A program made the translations under genes and the position numbers. Of a DNA stretch of 64,000 nt, positions 21,101-30,935 are shown piece after piece (position 1 is the stretch's first letter; each line of letters opens with the position of its first letter). This DNA comes from Eremothecium cymbalariae DBVPG#7215 (taxonomy: Eukaryota > Ascomycota > Saccharomycetes > Saccharomycetales > Saccharomycetaceae): assembly GCF_000235365.1 (NCBI RefSeq), contig NC_016456.1:833457-897456 (forward strand), read 5' to 3'. Under the pieces are notes generated by a model, which searched no databases, had not been told where the DNA came from, and saw only the letters and a list, made by a program, of their open reading frames with translations.

Positions 21101-24100
21101 ATTGATTGAAGTATTTGATAGAGATATTAATTTGACAATGGCTGCTTTGAAGTTTGTTTTAACTCCTAAATCTGTGCTGACTTTAATTAATTATACACTT
21201 AATACGTTTACGGATCCCACTGCTGAACTCCCTGAAGATGTTTTGAGACATAACGAACCTGATACAGTGGATGCACCGGGGAAGATCAACATGAAACTTT
21301 CTATGGATGGAGTGACTGTGGTCCTGAATGATGATTCGATACAGTTGGCTACTTTAGAGTTATCTGCCGCTGAATTGATACTATTCATCTTGCCTGAATC
21401 GATGAAGGCCAGTGCTAAAATAGGTGGTTTACAGTTGACTGAAAAAATTAGTGAAGATCTACCACCAGATTCAATATTTAGACAGTTGATCTCTATGCAT
21501 GGAGACGAATTGGTTGAATTGGTCTATGAAACCTTCGACCCAACAAACAATCCCCATGAATATACTTCTAAACTTGACTATAAAACAGGGTCTATGACAG
21601 TCAATGTTGTTGAGCATTCATTACATAAGATAATAAATTATCTGGCCAAATTTCAAAAGATGAAAGGTTTATTTGATCGTGCAAGATTAGCCGCTTATGA
21701 CCAAGCTGGAACATTAGATGTTGTGAATAACATGAAGATGAATGTTCTTGTTAATGCACCTGTTATCAGATTCCCAAAGTTTGTTGATCCACGAAGTGGG
21801 AAATATGATGATGTTACCTTTTTCCTAGGTCAGCTGTTTATTGAGAACACTTTCATCAAGGGGGGAAACGGATTGATTAATAAAATCAAAACTGGTATCA
21901 GACGAGGCAAATTTACTTCTTTGTTTCATCTTGAAAATAAAACCACTCAAAAGCTGTATATGATGGACGATTTAGATCTTCATTTTGATATCGAAAATGA
22001 TCCTAATGCGAAGTCTAATGATCCTGTTTTTAAGATTCGCGGTTATTTTGAGCCGTTTTCCATTAAGATTACAGAATTGCAGCTCAAATTCATGTACTTA
22101 TTATCAACCAGATTGGCTGAATCTTTTATGATTGATGAAATAAAGGAAACAGATGATATGGAGTTTGCTGCTATAAATGCTAGCTCAGTAATTGGCCCCA
22201 ATGCTCAATACAAAGCTTCTTATGACGTTTTTAAGGTCAATAAGGAGACAGCGGCACCAGATCCAAATGGGATATTTTTAGATGTTGCATTTGATGCGCC
22301 AAGTGTTTCTTTAACGTTGTTTAATCAAACAAAGAATTTTCAAGTTGTTGATAATCATGGAATCACTGAGATTAAATTACATGATATTGGGCTGAAGTTG
22401 CACCTAACGCATGAGAGTACTCTAAAAGCGGAAGTGCATATCGCAGCTTTCACGGTGGAAGACATCAGAACTTCGAAAGATAATCGCCATACAATGTTAA
22501 TTCCGAAGATAGATGGTAATAACTATCAATTTATGGGCTCTCTAAATCGCTATACTGTAGACTCTACGGAACTGCTTGACCTTGCAATCACAGTTGACAG
22601 TCCGAAAGTTATCTTAGCAATGGATTATCTATTTGCTTTAAAGTCTCTCTTTGATAACGCTTTCAACGTTAAAAAATCATCTACCATTCCTGAAACCAAT
22701 GAGAGAAGACTGTCAATTGATGGAAATAATACAAGTGTTGTTCCACTAACATCAACGAGCTCCCCAAGTTCTACCAAATTACAATATTCAATCAACATTG
22801 TAAACTCACAAGTTATCGTATTAGCCGATCCTTCAAAGGTCGATTCAGAAGCCGTTGTATTTTCTGTCGGGCAACTATTACTATCCGATCAAAATATAAT
22901 TTCTCTGTCAATAAACAATGTTGGAATGTTCTTGTGTAAGATGGGTTCTCCAACTGAAGATAAAATTAGGTTGTTAGATGATTGTTCTTCTACCTTAATA
23001 ATTGATAACCGTGGATCAACAAAAAGCAAGTTACTCACGGAAATTCAGGGCTCAATTGGTAACATGGTCATGAGACTTTCCTTGAGAGATATTAGATTAG
23101 CCATCTCAATTTTCAATAAAGCTATGGGACTTGCAAAGGATAATGGTTTAATCAGTGAGAAGACTGAAGAAGAACAGGCGACTTTAGCAACAAGGTATGG
23201 AAGATTCTCCAAAGATTTCAAGGAAAAGATTAAGCGTTATGCACCAAGTATTGTTTCCTCAGTAAGTGATTTATCTAGAGATACCAATACTTACGTTCCA
23301 ACTTCGGAGGTGATTTTAAAGGCGGAAAATATGGATATCGATTTTGCTGGTATGAGACTAGTGTTAATTGGTGACGTTCATGAACTTCCCATACTTGATT
23401 TTAATATAAAACCTTTTACAATAGATGCGAAAGATTGGTCCTCTAATGTAGATGCTGTCGCTACTATTGAAACATACACAAATGTTTTCAATTATTCGAG
23501 ATCTAGCTGGGAGCCTCTAATAGAGGCATTTCCGGTTACTTTTCATGCTACGAAAGGAGGTGATAAAGATGCTTCATTTTTATTTGAAATCGTTTCCAAC
23601 AAAGTTGCCGAAATCACACTCTCAACCAGAACAATTGCACTGCTATCTAATATTTCAGACTCTTTATTTACCTCTACTGATACAAATTTAATTGCTAGGG
23701 GGGCAGAGAAGCCATATAAGGTCTTTAATGACACGGGATTAGATGTAAATATTTGGATTAGAGATGATAACAGTTCAGATGGTCGTCGCCAATTGACTAC
23801 TCTACCGTATACTGCCACGATACCTTGGGAATTTGAGGATTGGAGAGCTGTTAGAGAGAGTTTAGATACTGATAATAGCAAGAATATCTTACATGTGGAA
23901 TTATGTGATAGTAATTATAACACCATTATTGATGTGGACGCTACTGAAGAAGGAGAGACACTACATAAGCTCTATCCTACTGTGAACGACGTGCATAATA
24001 GATTGGTGACAGACTTGAAATTATGCGAAAATAACGTCAAATTAATTACTTTAAGATCATCTTTGTTGATTGAAAATTCCACATACACCAAGCTTCAAAT

Positions 24101-27100
24101 TAGAATCGGATCCAATGAACAGAATGTGCTGATTATAGAGCCGTCTGAAAAGCGTTCCATCCCTATCGATGCTGTCTATAATTCACGTATATTTGTTCGT
24201 CCGTCAAACGGCTCTAAATACAGATGGTCTAATTCGGTGATATATTGGGATTATTTAATCAAACGAGGACCTCAGGCGTTGTATTGTGAAGCTATAGAAT
24301 CTGAAACAACTTTTCACCTAGAGGCAGAGGCCCGATATCATTATCGAGAACAGTTATCCAAGGCTTACCCCCATATGACTGTTGTGGTTTCTTCACCATT
24401 AATTATTGAGAATTTGTTACCCTATGACATGTCGTTCTTACTATTTAGCCGTAACACGCGTTCTAAAAACCCAAAACTACTAAAGAAGGGCGAGAAAGTA
24501 CCTATTCATGATATATCACTAGAAGATTTTCTATTATTTGCTGTTCAACCCGTGAATGAGGGTTTTAAGTGGTCGAATGAAATCATCATCAATTCTCCAA
24601 GGAATGCGGAAATCAAGCCTGAAAACAAAGTGCAGCTCAAACATGACTCTGGGCAAAAAGTAAATTTGAAGTTGCATTACCATAAAATTGAAGGTATGAG
24701 AGCTAAACTCATAAGTGTATACTCTCCATATGTGATTTTAAACAAAACTGAGCGGGATCTATATATTGAAGGTGATAGGCAATGTGGAATAATGCACTCA
24801 CCAGCTTATATTAAGGATGGCAAGCGGTTTAGTAAACCAAAAATATTTTCATTTGACAGGGATGATAGAAATAAAAACCGGGCGCGTATCAGATTTAGGG
24901 ATAGTGCTCCAAGTATTCCCACATCCTTTGAAGCTATTGGACAGGCTGTTGATGTCAGTATGGATATTCCCAATAAAGATAAAGAATGTAACATTGGCAT
25001 CTACGTTACTGAAGGATCTGGTAAATATAGCTTATCTAAAGTTGTGGAGATCCAGCCTAGGTATGTGATAAGGAACAGATTTGATGTCGATATAATGATC
25101 ACCGAAAGCGAGTTCACGGATGGAGTTTCAACATTAACACCTGGGTCTTCCGCACCACTTTACAAGTTACGGAATTTTGTGAATAAGCAACTTAGCGTAA
25201 AATTTTTGGGTTCTGATTCTGTGTGGTCTCAACCATTTATGATAAAAGATGTGGGCACCACTTATTTAAAGGTTTTAAAACAGAGCTCGGGACAAATTTT
25301 GTTGAGGGTTGATATCTATCTAGACAACGCTACACTATTTGTAGAGCTAAGTGATGCTAACGACAAATGGCCATTCTCCGTCAGGAACTTCAGTGATCAT
25401 GAATTTATCTTTTGGCAGCGTGACCCGAGGATCATTGATGAAGATGAAGATGATCTTGATTACCGTTCTGATTATGATAGTCGTGGTTATGCTCCATTAT
25501 ATTATCGTGTGCCTCCAAGAAGTGTGATGCCTTATGCTTGGGACTATCCAAGTGGCAGGCAAAAGAAACTTGTCATTCATGCTAAGAATAGAAGAAGAGA
25601 GATAGATCTAAACGAACTAGGGAACTTGAAACCAATGAGGTTGCCAGGTGCCAGTAAGTCAGATCCTCCTTTGATTGTCGATTTCAACATCGTCATGGAC
25701 AATGGCGTTCAGGCATTGGTTATAACTAATTACAATGAAGAGTTGAGTTTATACAAGTTGAGGCACCACCAATCCACATCTAGCTCCTTGTCTGGTAGCA
25801 CTAACAATGAACCATTTGAAGTGAATGATAGTGACAATGAGATTAAAATGAGGGTATCTGTTGCCTTCCAAGGTGTGGGAATATCCCTAATCAATACATC
25901 TAGGTTACAAGAGTTGCTGTACATTAGCATGAAGGGGTTAGAGTTAAGATACAATAACTCTGAAATATATCAGACATTGACCTGGAAGTTGAAGTGGATC
26001 CAAGTGGACAACCAATTATTTGGCGGTATCTACCAAAATATTTTATATCCAACTCGCATCCCCAATACTACAAAGGAGATAAATGTCCATCCTGCTCTCT
26101 CAGGATCCATATCAAAGGTCAAAGATAGTACCCACAGTTCCTTGAATTTCAAATTTGCAACAGTATTGTTGCAAGAGATGACGTTACAGTTGGATGAGGA
26201 TTTTCTGTTTGCATTAATAGACTTTTTCAAAATTCCTGGAGCATCATGGCAGAGAGCGATCCCAGATGAACTCTGTTCTGAACTCTGCGAATTATCAGAG
26301 CCAACCAAAACGCAAAGTGATTTGGATGTTTATTTTGAGATGCTGCATATTCAGCCGACATTACTGCACTTATCGTTTGTACGTACAGAACGGGTAAATG
26401 CAGACGAAGAGGAAAAGAAAGCACAAGGCACAAGTACCCTTATGTTCTTCTTGAATGTATTAACCATGGCCTTGGGTAACGTGAACAGTGCTCCTATTAA
26501 GATGAGTTCACTCATGATGGAAAATGTGCGGGTTTCAATGCCTGCCTTACTAGAGGTCATCCAAGCACATTATGGCCAGCAGTTCTTCTACCAATTGCAC
26601 AAGATCTTGGGTTCTGCAGACTTCCTAGGAAATCCTGTTGGTCTTTTCAATACAATCAGCTCCGGAGTCAAGGATTTATTTTACGAACCATATCAGGGGT
26701 ACATCATGAACGACAGACCCCAGGAATTAGGTATCAGTTTAGCTAAAGGAGGTCTCAGTTTTATGAAAAAGTCTGTGTTCGGCCTCTCAGATAGCTTCTC
26801 CCGTCTCACAGGATCTATGGCCAAGGGCCTCTCCGTTGCCACGCGAGACTCGGAGTTTCAAGGCCGTCGCCGTTTACAACAACGCCAACGAGGCGCTGTC
26901 GGCTTTGCCGCCAGTGCCTCCTCATTCATGAACACCATCGGCAGCGGTATCACTGGCGTCGCCCTGGATCCCTACAAAGGTGCAAGCAAAGAGGGCGCTA
27001 CAGGCTTTTTGAAAGGCCTGGGCAAGGGCATCATCGGCCTCCCCACAAAAACGGCGATCGGCGTTCTCGACCTCGCAAGCAACGTCAGCGAGGGCATCAG

Positions 27101-27542
27101 AAACACAACCACCATGATGGACGGAGGAACCATCGACCGTGTGAGGCTCCCCCGTTACGTCGGCCTTGTTGAAGTCATCAAACCTTACAACGCTAGAGAA
27201 GCCCAGGGCCAGTTCTGGCTCAAAACAGCCAACGGAGGCCAGTTCCAATCCGACCAGTATGTCGGCCACCTCGTCCTCCGCAGAGAGGGAAACGTCGTCC
27301 TGGTATCCCTCTCCCACATCCTACGCATCAGCCTGTCCACCAGAGAGGTCCTCGAACAAGCAAATTTCACAGACGTCGGAGGCGTCAGACTCTCTAAGAA
27401 CGGTCTGCATGTCGTCCTGCGCACCCCGCCCAACCACCAGCTGTTTTTCGCCTGCACAGACACAGAGGAGCGCCGCTACCTCTACAAAACCGTCGCGGTC
27501 GCCGTCAGTGAATTCAACCAACGCTACGACACGGAGCTCTAG
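18171..27542 (+). CDS. VPS13: Vps13 bridge-like lipid transfer protein
   Basis: 3123 aa. The start is ATG 18171 (MLESLAAGLLNRFLGSYVEN, the invariant Vps13 N-terminus); the frame extends four codons upstream only through TTG. Domains in order: chorein N (about 1-115) and the long RBG repeat groove (to about 1850) that conducts glycerolipids between membranes; the VAB/SHR-BD adaptor-binding domain (about 1870-2450), which binds Pro-x-Pro adaptors in other yeasts; an ATG2_C/APT1-like segment (about 2550-2800) with amphipathic helices; and a PH-like domain (about 3000-3123). Length is close to S. cerevisiae (3144 aa). It works at ER, mitochondria, endosome/vacuole and prospore contact sites. Codon use changes abruptly near 26.8 kb: the last 240 codons are roughly 58-60% GC in the lines counted, versus about 35% upstream. 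Divergent from ECM29, followed by SDH2 as in YLL040C-YLL041C. Confidence 0.97.
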   Translation: MLESLAAGLLNRFLGSYVENFDPKQLNVGIWSGDVKLRNLKLRKESLDALNLPIDVLFGFLGDLTLSVPWSNLKNEPVKIIIEDVYMLCAPGDIVNVDTEEQAERDFRVKLQKLARLEMINQSKHEAENESSKDVTFTQSLLTKIVDNLQVTIRNIHVRYEDMKCTFSEKPYTIGATLSEFSAISTDSNWKPSFISITQRITHKLMNLDSICVYWNTNSKSILDDDQDVMISKLKGSIASGHDVPEHQFILRPVSGTGKLTLNKEGSTEEQAHIVAQLFFDEFGVELDDTQYRELLHTMSKFHWYQKTLKYKRQRPPFSPSENPKGFLKYIANCVLSEIHKKNYMSSWDYIKERRQKRNAYIELWKRKLRLVGPENPLPDQKDEEALLKLHKELTYDDIKFFRALARREYAKDKLKEESESPEPAQRQTNPGGWFSSWWGSSNQASTDESALSITEEQKKELFDAIDFDENKEIMDSIDLPRDRVKMRITNLLNKGSLVIKHSSKKFKLCEVVFEQCAAEFLQRPDSFLAKFELHEMRIEDGSPDTLYKHILSVSDHHNYHSAPNEVSASEPFFQVVFENNPLDESADTYLNIKLGSMLVFYHANYLNQLLRFFNPPKKHWDTITAIMNAAEATVEGWTTQTRLGLQALLEEHKTLNLVFDASSPTFIVPLNPHEWSSPCAVLDAGEMHMQSELVPKERIREITNLSVEEYNKKSSNQLKRLMFDRFHLFLKDTQFLIGPDIKSTISSLSVKRRDNQFCILDRMELQFIVDVSIFPKALNLPRVKTSGKLPNLNLYLNDYQYKILMQLVDKCIPNIDDSEEMGDDTPNDDEEFLFLDDFRKQRLSDREKDVALLRQTERRLAQMTTTEINQSVFELDLKVDSAQLSLQKCVDGATMKSQKLVQLYGNDLLLEFKNMAKEMHLDLHLNSLDLEDFIDDSNVEEFKKLITSYNISSEETKDLFQMSYHKTQRIVNYANTLIEVFDRDINLTMAALKFVLTPKSVLTLINYTLNTFTDPTAELPEDVLRHNEPDTVDAPGKINMKLSMDGVTVVLNDDSIQLATLELSAAELILFILPESMKASAKIGGLQLTEKISEDLPPDSIFRQLISMHGDELVELVYETFDPTNNPHEYTSKLDYKTGSMTVNVVEHSLHKIINYLAKFQKMKGLFDRARLAAYDQAGTLDVVNNMKMNVLVNAPVIRFPKFVDPRSGKYDDVTFFLGQLFIENTFIKGGNGLINKIKTGIRRGKFTSLFHLENKTTQKLYMMDDLDLHFDIENDPNAKSNDPVFKIRGYFEPFSIKITELQLKFMYLLSTRLAESFMIDEIKETDDMEFAAINASSVIGPNAQYKASYDVFKVNKETAAPDPNGIFLDVAFDAPSVSLTLFNQTKNFQVVDNHGITEIKLHDIGLKLHLTHESTLKAEVHIAAFTVEDIRTSKDNRHTMLIPKIDGNNYQFMGSLNRYTVDSTELLDLAITVDSPKVILAMDYLFALKSLFDNAFNVKKSSTIPETNERRLSIDGNNTSVVPLTSTSSPSSTKLQYSINIVNSQVIVLADPSKVDSEAVVFSVGQLLLSDQNIISLSINNVGMFLCKMGSPTEDKIRLLDDCSSTLIIDNRGSTKSKLLTEIQGSIGNMVMRLSLRDIRLAISIFNKAMGLAKDNGLISEKTEEEQATLATRYGRFSKDFKEKIKRYAPSIVSSVSDLSRDTNTYVPTSEVILKAENMDIDFAGMRLVLIGDVHELPILDFNIKPFTIDAKDWSSNVDAVATIETYTNVFNYSRSSWEPLIEAFPVTFHATKGGDKDASFLFEIVSNKVAEITLSTRTIALLSNISDSLFTSTDTNLIARGAEKPYKVFNDTGLDVNIWIRDDNSSDGRRQLTTLPYTATIPWEFEDWRAVRESLDTDNSKNILHVELCDSNYNTIIDVDATEEGETLHKLYPTVNDVHNRLVTDLKLCENNVKLITLRSSLLIENSTYTKLQIRIGSNEQNVLIIEPSEKRSIPIDAVYNSRIFVRPSNGSKYRWSNSVIYWDYLIKRGPQALYCEAIESETTFHLEAEARYHYREQLSKAYPHMTVVVSSPLIIENLLPYDMSFLLFSRNTRSKNPKLLKKGEKVPIHDISLEDFLLFAVQPVNEGFKWSNEIIINSPRNAEIKPENKVQLKHDSGQKVNLKLHYHKIEGMRAKLISVYSPYVILNKTERDLYIEGDRQCGIMHSPAYIKDGKRFSKPKIFSFDRDDRNKNRARIRFRDSAPSIPTSFEAIGQAVDVSMDIPNKDKECNIGIYVTEGSGKYSLSKVVEIQPRYVIRNRFDVDIMITESEFTDGVSTLTPGSSAPLYKLRNFVNKQLSVKFLGSDSVWSQPFMIKDVGTTYLKVLKQSSGQILLRVDIYLDNATLFVELSDANDKWPFSVRNFSDHEFIFWQRDPRIIDEDEDDLDYRSDYDSRGYAPLYYRVPPRSVMPYAWDYPSGRQKKLVIHAKNRRREIDLNELGNLKPMRLPGASKSDPPLIVDFNIVMDNGVQALVITNYNEELSLYKLRHHQSTSSSLSGSTNNEPFEVNDSDNEIKMRVSVAFQGVGISLINTSRLQELLYISMKGLELRYNNSEIYQTLTWKLKWIQVDNQLFGGIYQNILYPTRIPNTTKEINVHPALSGSISKVKDSTHSSLNFKFATVLLQEMTLQLDEDFLFALIDFFKIPGASWQRAIPDELCSELCELSEPTKTQSDLDVYFEMLHIQPTLLHLSFVRTERVNADEEEKKAQGTSTLMFFLNVLTMALGNVNSAPIKMSSLMMENVRVSMPALLEVIQAHYGQQFFYQLHKILGSADFLGNPVGLFNTISSGVKDLFYEPYQGYIMNDRPQELGISLAKGGLSFMKKSVFGLSDSFSRLTGSMAKGLSVATRDSEFQGRRRLQQRQRGAVGFAASASSFMNTIGSGITGVALDPYKGASKEGATGFLKGLGKGIIGLPTKTAIGVLDLASNVSEGIRNTTTMMDGGTIDRVRLPRYVGLVEVIKPYNAREAQGQFWLKTANGGQFQSDQYVGHLVLRREGNVVLVSLSHILRISLSTREVLEQANFTDVGGVRLSKNGLHVVLRTPPNHQLFFACTDTEERRYLYKTVAVAVSEFNQRYDTEL

Positions 27543-27950
27543 ACGCATATACATATATACTTAAACATAGCACCAACCAATCACACCATATCGTGCAACA
27601 TGACCAACAATCTGACCCAGATCACATGACCACATGCCCCGTCCTGGCCCGTCACCCGGGATCCCCTCCAGCCCGGCCCGTTCCGAGGTCATCGTTCGTC
27701 GTCGGGCCCGAACCGATTTTGGATTTTTCAATGGAGAAGCCCAACTGGAAATTGGTCACAAGGATTTTTTTTGCCTACTGTATAATTCGAACAGCATTTT
27801 TCCGGGATATATAAGCAAGAGAGTTGAATAAAGTGGTATATAGTCGATAATGCAGTCAAAAGAGTTGGCATTCCGCAGGTAGGAAGGACGTGAAGCGTGA
27901 ATAGCGTTTGGTTTAGGATTCGCAGGATATCTTTTTTGATTTTTGGCTAA
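27543..27950 (+). promoter_or_regulatory. SDH2 promoter region
   Basis: 408 bp. CCAAT at 27577-27581 and ATTGG (inverse CCAAT) at 27751-27755 are candidate Hap2/3/4/5 sites, which control respiratory genes including SDH2 in yeasts. TATATAAG at 27808-27815 is a likely TATA box 143 bp before the ATG. The middle (27630-27720) is GC-rich with CCCGGG and TCGGGCCCGA palindromes. Motif-based inference. Confidence 0.55.
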
Positions 27951-28742
27951 ATGGTTTTCAGGTCAGGGTTTGGACGTGTGCTAAGTAGAGGTCTTGCCAC
28001 AGAAGTGGGCGTGGGGGGGTCAGGATCGGTAGGTCGTTTCAAGACATTCAAGATATACAGATGGAATCCGGACAAGCCGGCAGAGAAGCCTAGGTTGCAG
28101 AGTTATGATGTGAATTTGGATGAATGTGGGCCGATGGTGTTGGATGCTTTGATTAAGATCAAGAATGAGCAAGATTCGACGTTAACTTTCCGGAGGTCGT
28201 GCAGGGAGGGGATTTGTGGGTCATGTGCTATGAATATCAATGGGAGGAACACTTTGGCGTGTTTGTGCAAGATTGATCAGGATGAGCGGAAGAACTTGAA
28301 GGTTTATCCGTTGCCGCATATGTATGTTGTGAAGGATTTGGTGCCGGATTTGACGAATTTCTACAAGCAGTACAAGTCTGTGCAGCCTTATTTGCAGCGA
28401 ACAGCGAAGCCTGCTGATGGGAAGGAGAATTTGCAGAGTATTGACGACCGTAAGAAGTTGGACGGGTTGTACGAGTGTATTTTGTGTGCGTGCTGTTCTA
28501 CGGCGTGTCCCTCGTACTGGTGGAATAATGAGCAGTACTTAGGACCTGCTGTGTTGATGCAGGCGTATCGGTGGATTATTGATTCGAGGGATGAGGCGAC
28601 TGCTAAGCGTAAAGATATGTTGCAGAACTCGATGTCCGTGTACAGATGTCACACAATTATGAACTGTACAAAGACGTGTCCAAAGGGTTTGAATCCTGGG
28701 CGTGCTATTGCTGAGATTAAGAAGGCTTTAGCGACGTCCTAG
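27951..28742 (+). CDS. SDH2: Succinate dehydrogenase iron-sulfur subunit
   Basis: 263 aa, mitochondrial inner membrane, complex II. A short Arg/Ser-rich N-terminus without acids ([17 protein letters not shown]) is a typical matrix presequence. The [2Fe-2S] ligands are C84, C89, C92 and C104 (C-REGI-C-GS-C). The [4Fe-4S]/[3Fe-4S] half has C176-IL-C179-A-C181-C182-STA-C186-P and C233-HTIMN-C239-TKT-C243-P. It passes electrons from the FAD subunit Sdh1 to ubiquinone. Length matches the yeast protein (266 aa). Follows VPS13 on the same strand and precedes ATG10, the S. cerevisiae order. ATG at 27951 is the only suitable start. Confidence 0.97.
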   Translation: MVFRSGFGRVLSRGLATEVGVGGSGSVGRFKTFKIYRWNPDKPAEKPRLQSYDVNLDECGPMVLDALIKIKNEQDSTLTFRRSCREGICGSCAMNINGRNTLACLCKIDQDERKNLKVYPLPHMYVVKDLVPDLTNFYKQYKSVQPYLQRTAKPADGKENLQSIDDRKKLDGLYECILCACCSTACPSYWWNNEQYLGPAVLMQAYRWIIDSRDEATAKRKDMLQNSMSVYRCHTIMNCTKTCPKGLNPGRAIAEIKKALATS

Positions 28743-29189
28743 AGGAAATACACACACTCTCCTGTACTGCTCGTAAAACTTGGTTTGGAGTGACATTCCT
28801 TAATTCTCAACCCAAAATTGAAAAAAAAATTTATCAACGCCCTCCCACTTCCTCCCCCTCTTCATCATCAAAACACTTGAAGAGCTAACTTTGGCATTAT
28901 GTGCTTGCTGAGTGTTGGTTGGTTGTTTTTCTTACCTGATGTCTCTTTGTCATTCCCGTACTAATTCACACACACAGTTTATTATATTTATCGTATTTAT
29001 CATATATTTATTATTATTATTTATTATTTATCCATTACACTATTTTTGAATCCATGCATGCACATTCAAAGGTACTTTTTGCCGGACTTGGTGTGGGACA
29101 AAGGACATATATGTGCATTGCTTGTTTCCTCTGGAAGTGGGGATCTTACAAACCCTCACCACACATCGCCCCCTCTGCTAAGCACCTGG
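28743..29189. other. Spacer between SDH2 and ATG10
   Basis: 447 bp, AT-rich with T-rich and TTATT runs at 28980-29045. The open frame extends upstream of the ATG10 start to about 29046 but only via TTG and shows no conservation with Atg10. No other feature seen. Confidence 0.5.
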
Positions 29190-29687
29190 ATGATAGCAGC
29201 TGAAGAATTTCGAGAACAATGCCAACAAGAGCTGTTACCCTTGATAAATCGCTGGCATATGTGCCAGCAGGCTTGCTGGAGTCAGACTCTGCATTGCCTT
29301 GATCTTGTGCTGTTCCTTTGCAAAGGGCGGCGCAGAGCGCCGCCCTTTGCGAAGTTGGACGTTCGAATCAGCTATAACCAAGTATATCGCACACCACAAC
29401 TGCAATTTCGTTTTTGGGAATTAGACACAAGTACCGCAGAGTTTGAATCATGGCGACTACGTTTCAAAGATCTCTCGGAGATTCCCCTGTTTAATAGGGC
29501 TAGTTTCTCGATAACTTTAGGACAAACCATCCATGGAAACCGCACGGAGGCCTGGTATCTCGTAAACGCCTGTGACACAGAGGATAACGTGGGCCCAGAA
29601 CCAGTACACTACATGCACAGATGGTTTTCCCGCTATGGAACGCTCTTTGACGACCAGTTAGGCGTCCTCTTTGTTGCTTCTCTTTAA
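29190..29687 (+). CDS. ATG10: Atg10, E2-like enzyme for Atg12-Atg5 conjugation
   Basis: 165 aa from ATG 29190 (MIAAEEFREQCQQELLPL), which lines up with the S. cerevisiae start (MIPYQEWHSQLQSL; 167 aa). The catalytic cysteine is C128 in NACDTED, matching HPCDTS around Cys133 of the yeast enzyme. The TYSKVYNEP-like strand appears as ISYNQVYRTPQL. Atg10 accepts Atg12 from Atg7 and passes it to Atg5 in autophagosome formation. A GC-rich perfect hairpin (29320-29350) lies inside the coding region and encodes CKGRRRAPPFAK, about residues 43-54, in a part where the family is variable. Flanked by SDH2 and GOS1, agreeing with YLL041C-YLL042C. Confidence 0.9.
   Translation: MIAAEEFREQCQQELLPLINRWHMCQQACWSQTLHCLDLVLFLCKGRRRAPPFAKLDVRISYNQVYRTPQLQFRFWELDTSTAEFESWRLRFKDLSEIPLFNRASFSITLGQTIHGNRTEAWYLVNACDTEDNVGPEPVHYMHRWFSRYGTLFDDQLGVLFVASL
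29320..29350. repeat. 14-bp-arm GC-rich hairpin inside ATG10
   Basis: Arm GCAAAGGGCGGCGC (29320-29333), loop AGA, arm GCGCCGCCCTTTGC (29337-29350); perfect complement. It is in frame and does not break the gene. Confidence 0.92.
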
Positions 29688-29858
29688 GTTTTCTAAGGCT
29701 TTGCCATATGAAAGACGATGGAGGCTGAAAAAACTCGGGGGAAGGTAAAATTTTGAACACTAACTTGGCGTGTTATATGACACCATCAGCAGATTTGAGG
29801 AGGAGTTTGGTGTTTTGGGTGACTATAGGAAGACCATTTGGAGGAAGTAAAAGCCCTG

Positions 29859-30521
29859 ATGGGATCGTTTGTTACAGTTAGAGGCAAGGCCATTTCTTTA
29901 GAGTCGCAAGCGGACACGCTACTATCTCGGTACTCATCATATGCACAAACTACAAGCAGTGAAGCAGATAGTAATGAGAAGAACCTTGATGAGAGGATAG
30001 AGAGATTGCTAACTGAGAGGAAGGGTGTGGTAGACCAATTACAAGGGATTTGTGATGATTCCGTGAATATTAGTTCATCCAAGCTATCACAGTTGCAACG
30101 ACACAGGGAGATACTGCAACAACACTGGCAGACGTTTTACGAGATTAGGTCCTCTATTCAGCAGGAACGGAGTAGGATTAACCTGCTTTGCAGCGTTAAA
30201 CGGACCATAAAGGAGAATAGGAAGGACCAGAGCGAGTTGCAGACGGACGAGGATAGTTACATTGCCAACGAGTCTAGACGCATTGAAGAGTCGCACAGCG
30301 TGGTTGACAGACTCATATCACAAGCGTTTGAGACTAGAGACCACTTTGTTTCACAGCGTGTCACATTACAACGGGCTAACGACCGGGTATATCAGACGTT
30401 GCAACGGATTCCTGGTATCAAACACGTCATTGCAAACATAAATACAAGAAGGAGAAAGAACGCATTGATATTGTCTAGTCTCATCACGGCATGCATTTTA
30501 TTTTTGTTCTTTACCTGGTAA
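29859..30521 (+). CDS. GOS1: Gos1, Golgi v-SNARE
   Basis: 220 aa. ATG 29859 gives MGSFVTVRGKAISLESQ, aligning with S. cerevisiae Gos1 (MSSQPSFVTIRGKAISLETQ; 223 aa). The frame is open seven codons upstream through TTG but lacks an ATG there. N-terminal helices occupy about 1-120 with the conserved IRSSIQQERSRINLL. The SNARE motif is about 135-195, with the helix containing RRIEESHSVVDRLISQAFET. A single C-terminal transmembrane anchor ends LFLFFTW. Gos1 works with Sed5, Ykt6 and Sft1 in ER-Golgi and intra-Golgi fusion. It is only 171 bp downstream of ATG10, same strand. In S. cerevisiae GOS1 is next to ECM29 on chr VIII. Confidence 0.95.
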   Translation: MGSFVTVRGKAISLESQADTLLSRYSSYAQTTSSEADSNEKNLDERIERLLTERKGVVDQLQGICDDSVNISSSKLSQLQRHREILQQHWQTFYEIRSSIQQERSRINLLCSVKRTIKENRKDQSELQTDEDSYIANESRRIEESHSVVDRLISQAFETRDHFVSQRVTLQRANDRVYQTLQRIPGIKHVIANINTRRRKNALILSSLITACILFLFFTW

Positions 30522-30935
30522 GTATTTATTCATTTTTAATATTATATGATAATTTTTAAAAAGAAGTGCTGCTTAATAAAATTCGATAATGAAGGGAGGT
30601 TTAATTGACTGATTAAAAACGTATTCTGTATTAGAAACACAAGGCACAAATACATATATAATAGCAGATTACAAATCGAGACCACACACTGCTTCGAGTA
30701 TGCATTGCTTTGAGCTGGGAAAGCCCGAAGGAAAGAAGAGGGGGGTGGCGGTTTAGGAAGCAGACTTTTTAAAACATATTTAACATAATCAAACCAATCA
30801 TGCTCATACACTGTTGGGTCTCCTTCCCCCGGTTGTTTTTGTTTTTCCTATTATTTATATCCGTTAAAAATTAATTCTCATAATTGAAACATCAAGACGT
30901 TAGTTCGTTTGCTCTTTCATTGTTCCAGTTAGTGG
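30522..30935. other. Convergent spacer between GOS1 and FPS1
   Basis: 414 bp, AT-rich, containing both 3' ends. A short GC patch lies near 30735-30760. No gene or site recognised. Confidence 0.5.
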
